From: Bartonella bovis 91-4
Lineage (GTDB): Bacteria > Pseudomonadota > Alphaproteobacteria > Rhizobiales > Rhizobiaceae
Direction of reading: 5' to 3'
DNA length: 64,000 nt
Assembly (NCBI RefSeq): GCF_000384965.1
Contig: NZ_CM001844.1
Coordinates: 1,032,042-1,096,041 of the forward strand
The stretch's first letter is position 1. Each line of letters begins with the position of its first letter. Position numbers and translations under genes: made by a program. The notes under the pieces are model-generated. The model searched no databases, was not told the origin of the DNA, and saw only the letters and a list, made by a program, of their open reading frames with translations. Shown here piece by piece: positions 10,501 through 21,176 of the stretch.

Positions 10501-10513
10501 ACCTTTATTTTTA

Positions 10514-10541
10514 AAAAGCCCGAGAAAATCGGGCTTTTATT
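10514..10541 (+). terminator. Rho-independent terminator of the MFS gene
   Basis: A ten-base-pair stem AAAAGCCCGA/TCGGGCTTTT with a five-base GAAAA loop, then a T-rich run. It begins 14 bases after the transporter stop codon. Confidence 0.9.
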
Positions 10542-10980
10542 TTATAAGAGCTTGATATTAAAACTAAAATTTATCAGGCGTACTTACTTTTAGTGACTAC
10601 AATAAAAAGCTGTATAACTTTTTTACGATTTTTCAATATACATAACCACTTTTGAAATAACTATTTCAGTATTTTATTTTTATCATTCCAATAAATTTTA
10701 AATTCACTTTACACTCTCTTTGATCCAACAGAAAACAAGCCTATTTAGTCACTCTAGGCAAAGCTACGCTACGGTATAAGCTATTTTTAGTCTATTCCAT
10801 CAAAATTACTTTATATAAGTTATTCTACTAAATTATATGTCATTTAATAAAGTAAGACAAAAACGAATAATTATCGCTTTACTAGCACATTAAAAATCTT
10901 GAACTTATCAATAATGAAAAGATTTAAAATATTAACAATTCCCCTCTTTCCCAAAGACTGTTCTTCATCTATATTTAAAA
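10542..10980. other. gene-free spacer before ssrA
   Basis: About 440 AT-rich bases between the transporter terminator and the tmRNA gene. No coding region is visible. It should carry the ssrA promoter, though I cannot pick one out with confidence. Confidence 0.5.
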
Positions 10981-11300
10981 GGCTGGTTTATCAGCTATGG
11001 TAATAAATGGACAATGGAATAAGCCCATTGGACCCGGGGGCGGTACCCGGCGCCTCCACCAAAATATAATCAATAAAGCTTATACTTTGGTGGGGGCGAA
11101 ATAGGATCGACAAGGGTGTAAAGATTGCTCTTTTACTCGGCATTGTACCACCGTCATCGGACTAAATTAGTAGTTGCAAACGACAACTATGCGGAAGCAC
11201 GTCTCGCTGCTTAAGCAGTGCGAAGGCTTCAAATCAAGCCTTAAACCGTCGCAGGTTTAAGCGGGGTCCGGAGGCACCTGGCAACAGAAGCCTTCACTTT
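10981..11300 (+). ncRNA. ssrA: transfer-messenger RNA, permuted two-piece form
   Basis: Rescues stalled ribosomes and tags the nascent chain for proteolysis. The gene has the alphaproteobacterial permuted order. The acceptor piece comes first, with T arm CCGGG/CCCGG around a seven-base loop and the 3' end CGCCTCCACCA at 11051-11061. A short intervening segment follows (11062-11091). Then comes the coding piece, beginning GGGGGCG at 11092, which pairs with CGCCTCC to close the acceptor stem with one G-U pair. The tag frame 11176-11214 reads ANDNYAEARLAA and then TAA. A TTAAACC/GGTTTAA hairpin at 11239-11258 belongs to the pseudoknot region. Outer ends are estimates. The sspB adaptor gene follows 140 bases downstream. 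Confidence 0.93.
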
Positions 11301-11442
11301 TATAAGTAATTTATTTTGACCGACCAGATACAAATTGTTATGAAATGAGTGGTAGAAAAAATATTGCGAGCTTAAAGAAACATTTCATCGCGCTATGTTG
11401 TTTGACTTCAACAGCTGCATAAATTAAAAGGAATAAACTTCG

Positions 11443-11991
11443 ATGGTTCAAGATCAAATCCGTTACGATATTCTCGTTCAGGATGCGCTCCGTGGAGTTA
11501 TCCGTAAAGTTTTGCTAGAAGTCGCTAAAGCAGGTCTTCCAGGTAATCACCATTTCTTTATTACCTTTTCAACAAAAGCGCCAGCAGTAAAAATCTCTTC
11601 TCGACTCAAAAGTCGCTATCCTGATCAAATGACAATCGTATTACAACATCAATTTAGAGACTTGAACGTATCAGAAAATGCTTTTGAAGTCACTTTATCC
11701 TTTGGAGAAATTATTGAAAAATTAATTATTCCTTTTACCTCCATTCAAGTTTTTTATGACCCTATAGCGGCATTTGAAGCGGCATTTGATTTGCCCGCTA
11801 ATCTCACCTCCGAAGAGAATGAAAATCCAGGAAATGCTTCATGTACACCCGAAGTTTCTTCAAACAAACAAAAAAAAGAAAGTGAGCTCATAAAAGCACA
11901 GAATCTCAAAATGGATAAAGAAGCTTCAAACAATGATATTAAACGTAGTGCTGATGTTGTTTCTTTAGACTCTTTTCGAAAAAATAAATGA
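11443..11991 (+). CDS. sspB: alpha-type SspB, ClpXP adaptor for ssrA-tagged proteins
   Basis: The N-terminal 115 residues fit the alphaproteobacterial SspB/DUF2077-like fold: DILVQDALRGVIRKVLLEVAKAG, then PGNHHFFITFSTKAPAV and a beta-rich part ending SIQVFYDPIAAFEAAF. SspB binds the ssrA tag and carries substrates to ClpXP. The tail (about residues 120-182) is Glu/Lys/Ser-rich and likely unstructured, and it ends in SADVVSLDSFRKNK, which resembles the C-terminal ClpX-docking tail of SspB proteins. The ATG has AAGGA about ten bases upstream. Its position just after ssrA puts tag and tag-reader side by side. The DUF4169 gene follows after nine bases. Family assignment is strong; the docking role is from family knowledge. 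Confidence 0.88.
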   Translation: MVQDQIRYDILVQDALRGVIRKVLLEVAKAGLPGNHHFFITFSTKAPAVKISSRLKSRYPDQMTIVLQHQFRDLNVSENAFEVTLSFGEIIEKLIIPFTSIQVFYDPIAAFEAAFDLPANLTSEENENPGNASCTPEVSSNKQKKESELIKAQNLKMDKEASNNDIKRSADVVSLDSFRKNK

Positions 11992-12000
11992 ACCGTGCCT

Positions 12001-12183
12001 ATGACTAAAGTGATCAACCTTCGCCAATTTCAGAAACAGCAGAAACGTATCGAGCAAACTATTCATGCAGAGGAAAATCGTTATCGTTTTGGGCGAACAA
12101 AACTTGAAAAACTTTTTGATAAAAAAGAACTTTTAAAAGCTCAAAAATTTCTTGATCAAAATCGTTTATCTAACAATGAATGA
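12001..12183 (+). CDS. DUF4169 family small basic protein
   Basis: A 60-residue, highly charged, probably helical protein, MTKVINLRQFQKQQKR at the N terminus, rich in Lys, Arg, Glu and Gln. The pattern matches the DUF4169 family, common next to sspB or fumC in Rhizobiales and of unknown function. An in-frame GTG exists at 11995, but the ATG at 12001 gives the family-like N terminus. It begins nine bases after the sspB stop and is likely in the same transcript. No signal peptide or membrane segment. Confidence 0.75.
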   Translation: MTKVINLRQFQKQQKRIEQTIHAEENRYRFGRTKLEKLFDKKELLKAQKFLDQNRLSNNE

Positions 12184-12540
12184 GAAAAAATGAAAATAAA
12201 TATTTAGCTAAAAATGCTCGTAAAAAACTATTAGTTTGCATTGATGCTCCCTTTACAAGTACATTTTAAAATAACCATTTTGGGATTAAAAAATAGTTCA
12301 TAAAAAAATAATTTTTATTTTTAATAATCATTGATATTGACAGTAAAAGAATTAAAAAATTAATCTTTCAGTTTTATTATGTGTTTACGTATTTTATAAT
12401 CTCTCACCTAATAGTTTTAATACTGCTTTTGTCTCTTTTTTATTATTTTTAAAATTTATTCATCTGAAAATGTTGCGATTTTTTCTGAGAAGATTTTTTT
12501 AAACTAGCGTTTCAATCAAAAAATAATACATAAAAATACA
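12184..12540. other. gene-free spacer before uvrD
   Basis: AT-rich, with several short T runs and no open frame of note. It must contain the uvrD promoter, but no convincing consensus pair is visible, and the uvrD ATG lacks a clear Shine-Dalgarno sequence. Confidence 0.5.
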
Positions 12541-14958
12541 ATGAATGACCTTTCTAATCACATACCATTTTTTGAAGATGAAGAGCTCCCCCATAAGCCT
12601 GAAAATAATTCTGAATTAACTGTTAGCGCTACAGTAGCAAAAGAAAAAGTACAATATAAACCCGACTATTTGGAAAAACTTAACCCAGAACAACGAGAAG
12701 CTGTCATAAACACAGAAGGACCTCTGTTAGTTCTTGCTGGGGCTGGCACGGGAAAAACACGTGTTCTTACTACTCGCATTTTTCATATTTTGCACCTTGG
12801 GCTCGCTCACCCTAAGCAAATATTAGCGATTACCTTTACAAATAAAGCAGCACGCGAAATGAAAACCCGTATTGCTGAACTTGTTGGTGAAACTATTGAA
12901 GGTATGCCATGGCTTGGAACATTTCATTCCATTGGCGCAAAAATTTTACGCCGCCATGCAGAGCTTATCAACTTAAAAAGCAATTTCACCATTCTTGACA
13001 CTGACGATGTTGTTCGTCTTTTAAAACAGCTCATTCAAGCAGCAGGTTTAGATGACAAGCGCTGGTCAGCACGTAGTTTGGCAACAATGATTGATGCTTG
13101 GAAAAACCAAGGACTCTTACCAGACCATATTTCAGAAAGTGATTCCTATGCCTTTGCTAAAGGTATGGGGCGTGAACTCTACCACAGCTATCAGGATCGG
13201 CTAAAAAGCCTCAATGCTTGTGATTTTGGTGACCTATTGCTTCATTCCATTAATATTTTCCAACATAACCCAGATATTCTTCATGAATACCATGCTAAAT
13301 TTCGCTATATTCTTGTAGATGAATATCAAGATACGAATACAGCGCAATATCTTTGGCTTCGTCTTTTGGCACAACAATCTGCAAGACGGGAGGTCAATCT
13401 TTGTTGTGTCGGCGATGATGATCAATCTATTTACGGATGGCGTGGTGCTAAAGTTGATAATATATTACGCTTTGAAAAAGACTTTCCTCCTGCAAAAATC
13501 ATTCGTTTAGAACGCAACTACCGTTCTACATCACATATTCTTAAAACAGCTTCTCACTTCATTTCTCACAACCAGGGAAGACTTGGAAAAACACTTTTTT
13601 CAGATAAAATAAACAATAAAGAAAAAAAAGTAAAAGTCCATGCCGCATGGGATTCAGAAGAAGAAGCGCGTGCCATCGCGAAAGAAATTGAACAAGCACA
13701 ACAATCTGGGCATTTATTAAATGATATGGCTATATTAGTGCGAGCATCATTTCAAATGCGTGCATTTGAAGAGCGTTTTATAACACTTGGTCTTAACTAT
13801 CGTGTCATTGGAGGACCACGTTTTTATGAACGAATGGAAATACGTGATGCCTTGGCTTACTTGCGTGTTGTTGCTCAACCTTCTGATGATTTAGCCTTTG
13901 AACGCATTATCAATACACCCAAACGTGGCTTAGGAGAGACAACGCTACGCCATCTTCATAATAATGCACGTACACGCACTATTTCTCTTTTTTCTGCTGC
14001 TATTAAAATAATCGAAACAGATGAACTAAAACCTAAAGCACGAAATGCTTTACGCAATATTATTGAAGACTTTCATCGTTGGCAAAACCTATCACCACGC
14101 ACACCACTTACAGAGCTTACTGAAATGATCCTTAATGATTCAGGCTATATGGAAATGTGGCAAGAAGATCGTTCACCAGAAGCACCAACACGTCTAGAAA
14201 ATCTTAAAGAAATGATTCGTTCTATGGAACAATTTGAAAATCTTCACAGTTTTTTAGAACATGTTTCATTGGTTATGGATGTCGAACATAACGAAAATAT
14301 GGATGCAGTTAATATTATGACCCTTCATTCAGCTAAAGGGCTTGAATTTAAAACAGTTTTCCTTCCTGGTTGGGAAGAAGGACTCTTTCCCAATCAACGC
14401 TCACTAGATGAAGGTGGCCGTGCAGGACTAGAAGAAGAACGCAGGCTTGCTTATGTAGGTCTAACAAGAGCACAACAAAATCTGCATATATGGTTTGTCT
14501 CTAATCGACGAATTCATGGACTTTGGCAGTCCACCATTCCCTCCCGTTTTTTGAATGAATTACCAGAAGAACATATAGAAGTTCTAGAAAATGAAACATC
14601 TTATGGTGGTTATGGCCAGTATTCAAAGCCAGGGTGGAAAAATGCGCACAAAAATCAAACAGAAGCAAGACACAATAATTGGAGCTCACAATCATCCAGT
14701 TATATTCAAAAAATTGGTTATGAAGATAGTGATTTAGATTTTAGCCCTATCCAATTTCATCAGAAAAAAAATATTGAAAGAAAAATTATCTCTCAATCCG
14801 CATCTGATACACCATCAGCTTTTTCAATTAATGATCGTGTTTTTCATATTAAATTCGGTTATGGTCATATTTCAGCAATAGGCGGTAATAAATTGACTAT
14901 TTTGTTTGATAAAGCTGGAGAAAAACGTGTTCTCGATAATTTTGTAACTAAAGCTTAA
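12541..14958 (+). CDS. uvrD: DNA helicase II, UvrD/PcrA type
   Basis: Superfamily 1A 3'-5' helicase for nucleotide-excision and mismatch repair. All helicase motifs are present: Walker A LAGAGTGKT near residue 65, AITFTNKAAREM (Ia), LVDEYQDTN (II), CVGDDDQSIYGWRGA (III), RLERNYRST (IV), TLHSAKGLEFKTVFLPGWEEGLFP (V) and ERRLAYVGLTRA (VI). The C terminus (last ~45 residues, FSINDRVFHIKFGYGHISAI) is the Tudor-like module that binds RNA polymerase in PcrA/UvrD. The 805 residues fit alphaproteobacterial UvrD. Plus-strand, followed by a 470-base spacer. Identity is secure. Confidence 0.96.
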   Translation: MNDLSNHIPFFEDEELPHKPENNSELTVSATVAKEKVQYKPDYLEKLNPEQREAVINTEGPLLVLAGAGTGKTRVLTTRIFHILHLGLAHPKQILAITFTNKAAREMKTRIAELVGETIEGMPWLGTFHSIGAKILRRHAELINLKSNFTILDTDDVVRLLKQLIQAAGLDDKRWSARSLATMIDAWKNQGLLPDHISESDSYAFAKGMGRELYHSYQDRLKSLNACDFGDLLLHSINIFQHNPDILHEYHAKFRYILVDEYQDTNTAQYLWLRLLAQQSARREVNLCCVGDDDQSIYGWRGAKVDNILRFEKDFPPAKIIRLERNYRSTSHILKTASHFISHNQGRLGKTLFSDKINNKEKKVKVHAAWDSEEEARAIAKEIEQAQQSGHLLNDMAILVRASFQMRAFEERFITLGLNYRVIGGPRFYERMEIRDALAYLRVVAQPSDDLAFERIINTPKRGLGETTLRHLHNNARTRTISLFSAAIKIIETDELKPKARNALRNIIEDFHRWQNLSPRTPLTELTEMILNDSGYMEMWQEDRSPEAPTRLENLKEMIRSMEQFENLHSFLEHVSLVMDVEHNENMDAVNIMTLHSAKGLEFKTVFLPGWEEGLFPNQRSLDEGGRAGLEEERRLAYVGLTRAQQNLHIWFVSNRRIHGLWQSTIPSRFLNELPEEHIEVLENETSYGGYGQYSKPGWKNAHKNQTEARHNNWSSQSSSYIQKIGYEDSDLDFSPIQFHQKKNIERKIISQSASDTPSAFSINDRVFHIKFGYGHISAIGGNKLTILFDKAGEKRVLDNFVTKA

Positions 14959-15429
14959 CACATAAAATATAGTACAGCTATTTCAAGTAACAAACCGTTT
15001 TCTTTTGCTACATTATTTTATAATCAAAATAAAAAAATAACCACCAGTTCCATTAGGCAAAGCTATTAGCGTACTCATTTCAAAATAGCCGTATTTTACA
15101 CAATTGTATTGTCGTTTAATATGAGAATCGTTTTTACAGCATCAAAAATCTTTTAAAAATTCATTCATTCCATATCAATTGTTTTTGTATTACAAAACAA
15201 TGGCAAAATATTACTGATTTTTGGATAGCAAAATTATTCCTAAAATAGAAAATACAATACTTTATTGCTCATCTGTGATGCGATACTTTGTAACTCATAT
15301 TCTTTATGAAACTTGCAGTATAAATCACGCTTCGTAATGTTGAAACAAAGATTGCAAAACTAATTCGTCAGGATTATAGCATTTTCGATACTTTAAAAAG
15401 TTAAGCTATAAAATCAAAAAGGTTAAGCT
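14959..15429. other. gene-free spacer between uvrD and the SCO1 gene
   Basis: AT-rich spacer with no coding region I can support. At its end a short tandem duplication, AAAGTTAAGCTAT (near 15398) and AAGGTTAAGCTAT (near 15419), places the second copy over the ribosome binding site of the next gene. Confidence 0.5.
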
Positions 15430-16011
15430 ATGAAAAATGTAATATACATCTTTGGGCTAACAGTCATATTTCTCGCTGGTGTTTTTACTTATGACGCGTG
15501 GAAAAATAAGCCCTTAGGTGATAATTTTACACTCATTGCTTCCACTGGCCAAACGGTTACTGAAGCTGATATTAGAAATAAACCTTCAGCAATTTTTTTT
15601 GGTTTTACCATGTGCCCTGAAAGTTGCCCTACTACACTGACAGATCTTGATCGATGGCTTACAGAAATTGGCCCTAACGCTGATAAATTAGGTATATGGT
15701 TCGTAACTGTTGATCCTGAACGTGATACACCAGAAGTACTACGTGATTATCTAAGCAATTTTACCAATAATATTATTGGTATAAGTGGAGATCCTGAAAA
15801 AGTTCACAAAATGGTATCCTCTTTCAACATTGTTGCAGAAAAAGTGCCTGGAACAGATGGTAACTATACTTACGATCATACAGCTGCCATTTTCTTACTT
15901 AAAAAAGGCGGAAAACTAGCTGGTATTATTCCTTATAATACTGCAGAAAATGAGAATCAATTAAAAGATGATATTGCCATTAAACAGCTTAAAAAGCTCA
16001 CCTCAAACTAA
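15430..16011 (+). CDS. SCO1/SenC/PrrC family copper protein
   Basis: Membrane-anchored thioredoxin-fold protein that helps insert copper into the CuA site of cytochrome c oxidase, with a possible redox role. A single N-terminal transmembrane segment (residues 4-20) leaves the domain in the periplasm. The copper-binding motif is FTMCPESCP with Cys62 and Cys66, and the third ligand His150 lies in TYDHTAAIF; VTVDPERDTPEVL is also typical. The 193 residues are normal. AAGG lies seven bases before the ATG. prmA follows after 27 bases, probably in one transcript. Highly likely a SCO protein; its exact target is inferred. Confidence 0.9.
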   Translation: MKNVIYIFGLTVIFLAGVFTYDAWKNKPLGDNFTLIASTGQTVTEADIRNKPSAIFFGFTMCPESCPTTLTDLDRWLTEIGPNADKLGIWFVTVDPERDTPEVLRDYLSNFTNNIIGISGDPEKVHKMVSSFNIVAEKVPGTDGNYTYDHTAAIFLLKKGGKLAGIIPYNTAENENQLKDDIAIKQLKKLTSN

Positions 16012-16038
16012 ATAAAAAGCATTTAATAAGAAGAAAAT

Positions 16039-16908
16039 ATGTCTCAGCAAATTCGTCTATTCTGTACAGCCTTCAAAAACGAGGCAGAACAGTTCTACAC
16101 CCTTATGGAAACAGCCTTTGAGGAAGAAGGATATCCTCTTGCTCTGGTAGAAATAGATGAGAAAAATGCCATTTATGAGTTATCACTTTATGTCGACAAA
16201 GAAAATCAAAACAGTGCGCACAAACGCTTTGCAGATATTCTTGCTCTGCCCCCTAATAAAATTAACATAGAAATTTTGCCTGATATTGATTGGGTTCAAC
16301 AAAGCCTTAAAGAGCTAAAACCTGTATATGCAGGCCCTTTCTTTCTTTATGGAAGTCATGATCGAAAAAACATCCCGCCTAACGTTTTACCAATTGAAAT
16401 TGAAGCTAATCAGGCTTTTGGTACAGGCCACCATGAAACAACATCCAGTTGTTTAGAAATGATCACCAAAATTATGCAAACTGAAAACCCGCAAAATGCC
16501 CTCGATCTTGGCACAGGTAGTGGCGTATTAGCCATTGGTATGGCAATGCTTAAGCCCATTTCTATACTTGCATCTGATAGTGACCCAATTGCTGTTCAAA
16601 TTGCACAACACAATATTAAACTCAATGGTGTTAAAAGATATATCACAACTATTACAGCAACAGGCCTTAATCATGATACAATTGCATCACATGCACCTTT
16701 TGACCTCATTGTTGCTAATATCCTCGCCGGCCCTCTCATTGAACTTGCACAAGAAATGGCCCAAGCTTTGCAAAAAAATGGATCTATTATATTATCGGGC
16801 ATTCTTGAAGAACAGCACGACCATGTCCTAAAAGCTTATATAAAACAAGGCCTACAACACATTGAAACACACCATCGCCAAGGATGGGTTACTTTACATC
16901 TCAAATAA
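16039..16908 (+). CDS. prmA: ribosomal protein L11 methyltransferase
   Basis: S-adenosylmethionine-dependent enzyme that trimethylates ribosomal protein L11. Seen are the N-terminal substrate domain (about 1-100), the signature IEANQAFGTGHHETTSSCLEM, the cofactor loop ALDLGTGSGVLAIGMA, and DLIVANILAGPLIELA, the NxxA-type motif IV of PrmA. The 289 residues are normal. It is sandwiched between the SCO1 gene and aminopeptidase P on the same strand. Confidence 0.95.
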   Translation: MSQQIRLFCTAFKNEAEQFYTLMETAFEEEGYPLALVEIDEKNAIYELSLYVDKENQNSAHKRFADILALPPNKINIEILPDIDWVQQSLKELKPVYAGPFFLYGSHDRKNIPPNVLPIEIEANQAFGTGHHETTSSCLEMITKIMQTENPQNALDLGTGSGVLAIGMAMLKPISILASDSDPIAVQIAQHNIKLNGVKRYITTITATGLNHDTIASHAPFDLIVANILAGPLIELAQEMAQALQKNGSIILSGILEEQHDHVLKAYIKQGLQHIETHHRQGWVTLHLK

Positions 16909-16925
16909 AAAGAAAAGGATATTGT

Positions 16926-18752
16926 GTGTATCAATCTTTTGAGGTTATAACAAATCCAATCCATGCTGCAGAGCGTATTTTTGCCCTTCGTCAAGAACTT
17001 GATCGTATAGGACTGGATGGTTTTCTGGTGCCAAGAGCAGATGAACATCAAGGAGAATATATTCCACCCCACGCTCAGCGCCTTAGCTGGCTAACTGGTT
17101 TCACTGGCTCAGCTGGTATGGCTTTAATTTTAAAAAATAAAGCCATCATATTCACAGATGGGCGTTATACACTTCAAGTTCGTCAGCAAACTGATCCTCA
17201 AATTTTTGATTATGAAGATCTAATGACTTGCTCACCCTCGCAATGGTTGGAAGAAAATGGGCACAAACTTTCTATTGGTTTTGACCCATGGCTTCATACT
17301 ATTACTGCTACCGCTACATTGAGAAAAGCTTTAGAATTTAAAGCAGAAGGAAAGCTTGTAGCAACAAAAACCAATCCTATTGATCTTATTTGGCAGGATC
17401 AACCACAATTACCGCAAGCTACTTTATCGATTCATCCTCTCGAATATGCCGGATGTAAAACAGACGAAAAATTAGCATTGATTTATGAAAATATACAGCA
17501 AGCCGGAGCGAATGCTTTTATTTTTACAGATCCTGCATCTATTGCGTGGACATTCAATATACGGGGCAATGATGTCTCCAACACACCCTTTGCCCTTTGT
17601 TTTGCTCTCATTTCAACAAAAGAAACACCCTCCTTATTTATTGATAGCAAAAAACTTAGTCTAGAACAGAAAAACTATCTGGAACAATATGTAAAATTAT
17701 ATGAACCGGAAAAACTCATTCCAAAGATCAAAAATCATGTTCAAAAAGGAATGGTTTTTGCTTTAGATCCACTGCGAACATGCGAGAAATTGCGTACTAT
17801 TATTGAAAACGAAAATAATTCTTTCATTACGCTTACCGACCCAGCTGCTTTGCCACGTGCTATTAAAAATATCACAGAATTAGAAGGTGCACGCAAAGCT
17901 CATCTGTGCGATGGTGTATCACTTACCCGATTTTTGGCTTGGTTGGATAAACAAACACCAGGTACAATTAGTGAAATTTTTGCTGCCCAAAAATTAGAAG
18001 AATTTCGTATAATAACAGCAAAAAAAATGGGAACAAAACTCGAAGACCTTTCCTTTGATACGATTTCAGCAGCAGGTGCGAATGGTGCAATTGTTCATTA
18101 TCGTGTAACCACTGAAACAAACAAACTACTTAATGCCGGTGAGCTTTATCTTGTTGATTCAGGCGGACAATATCGCAACGGCACAACAGATGTCACACGT
18201 ACAATAGCAATCGGCCCTATTGGAGAAGAAGAAAAACGTTGTTTTACCCTTGTTCTTAAAGGTATGATTGCTCTTTCAACCGCACGATTCCCAAAAGGTA
18301 CACGCGGACAAGATATTGATGTTCTAGCGCGTATCTCTTTATGGAAAGCCGGTTTTGATTATGCGCATAGTACTGGCCATGGAGTTGGCTCTTACCTCTC
18401 TGTTCATGAAGGACCACAAAATCTTTCACGTTATGGAAGCCAAGAACTTATTCCCGGCATGATTATTTCTAATGAACCCGGGTATTACCGTGAAGGAGCT
18501 TTTGGTATTCGTATTGAAAATTTGATGATTGTGAAACCTGCACAAAAAATTACTTCTGGCGATATAGATATGCTATCATTTGAAACACTCACAAATTGTC
18601 CTATTGATCGACGGCTAATCCTACCAGAGCTTTTAACAACTCAAGAGCGACAATGGCTCAATGACTATCATGCGCATGTTTATCAAATGAATGCACCTTA
18701 TCTTAGCGCAGAAGAAAAAAAATGGACAAAAGAAGCCACAATGCCTATTTAA
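16926..18752 (+). CDS. pepP: Xaa-Pro aminopeptidase (aminopeptidase P)
   Basis: Removes N-terminal residues that precede proline; a dinuclear metal enzyme of the M24B family. The protein has the three-part layout of the long eukaryote-like form: an N-terminal creatinase domain (ELDRIGLDGFLVPRADEHQGEY), a middle domain, and the pita-bread catalytic domain with metal ligands in VDSGGQYRNGTTDVTRT, HSTGHGVGSYLSVHEGP, SNEPGYYREGAFGIRIEN. The frame is open from an ATG at 16884 that overlaps prmA, but the GTG at 16926 has AAGGA six bases upstream and clears the prmA stop, giving 609 residues, the length expected. Convergent with ligA. Confidence 0.93.
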   Translation: MYQSFEVITNPIHAAERIFALRQELDRIGLDGFLVPRADEHQGEYIPPHAQRLSWLTGFTGSAGMALILKNKAIIFTDGRYTLQVRQQTDPQIFDYEDLMTCSPSQWLEENGHKLSIGFDPWLHTITATATLRKALEFKAEGKLVATKTNPIDLIWQDQPQLPQATLSIHPLEYAGCKTDEKLALIYENIQQAGANAFIFTDPASIAWTFNIRGNDVSNTPFALCFALISTKETPSLFIDSKKLSLEQKNYLEQYVKLYEPEKLIPKIKNHVQKGMVFALDPLRTCEKLRTIIENENNSFITLTDPAALPRAIKNITELEGARKAHLCDGVSLTRFLAWLDKQTPGTISEIFAAQKLEEFRIITAKKMGTKLEDLSFDTISAAGANGAIVHYRVTTETNKLLNAGELYLVDSGGQYRNGTTDVTRTIAIGPIGEEEKRCFTLVLKGMIALSTARFPKGTRGQDIDVLARISLWKAGFDYAHSTGHGVGSYLSVHEGPQNLSRYGSQELIPGMIISNEPGYYREGAFGIRIENLMIVKPAQKITSGDIDMLSFETLTNCPIDRRLILPELLTTQERQWLNDYHAHVYQMNAPYLSAEEKKWTKEATMPI

Positions 18753-18912
18753 TTGAATAAAAATGCACATTTATTATTCCTCTTTCTAAAGCACATCTTT
18801 TTGATGTTCTGGAAAATAAATTGTGTATTTCTCATAAGCAGACATAAATAAACTCATACATCATAACTTGTACAAAGGAGTAAATAATTAAAACACATCA
18901 TCAAAAATAAAA

Positions 18913-21099
<2,187 letters not shown>

Positions 21100-21176
21100 T
21101 TATATGAATCTAAACTCTTTTATATCAATAGAACCCAAACGAATATATTGTCGTCTGTGTTCCTATCATCAATCAA

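Noticed and set aside
10750..15075. Motif AGGCAAAGCTA near 10755 and near 15055
   Set aside because: Only 11 bases, two copies, no inverted ends or spacing pattern; not a supportable repeat element.
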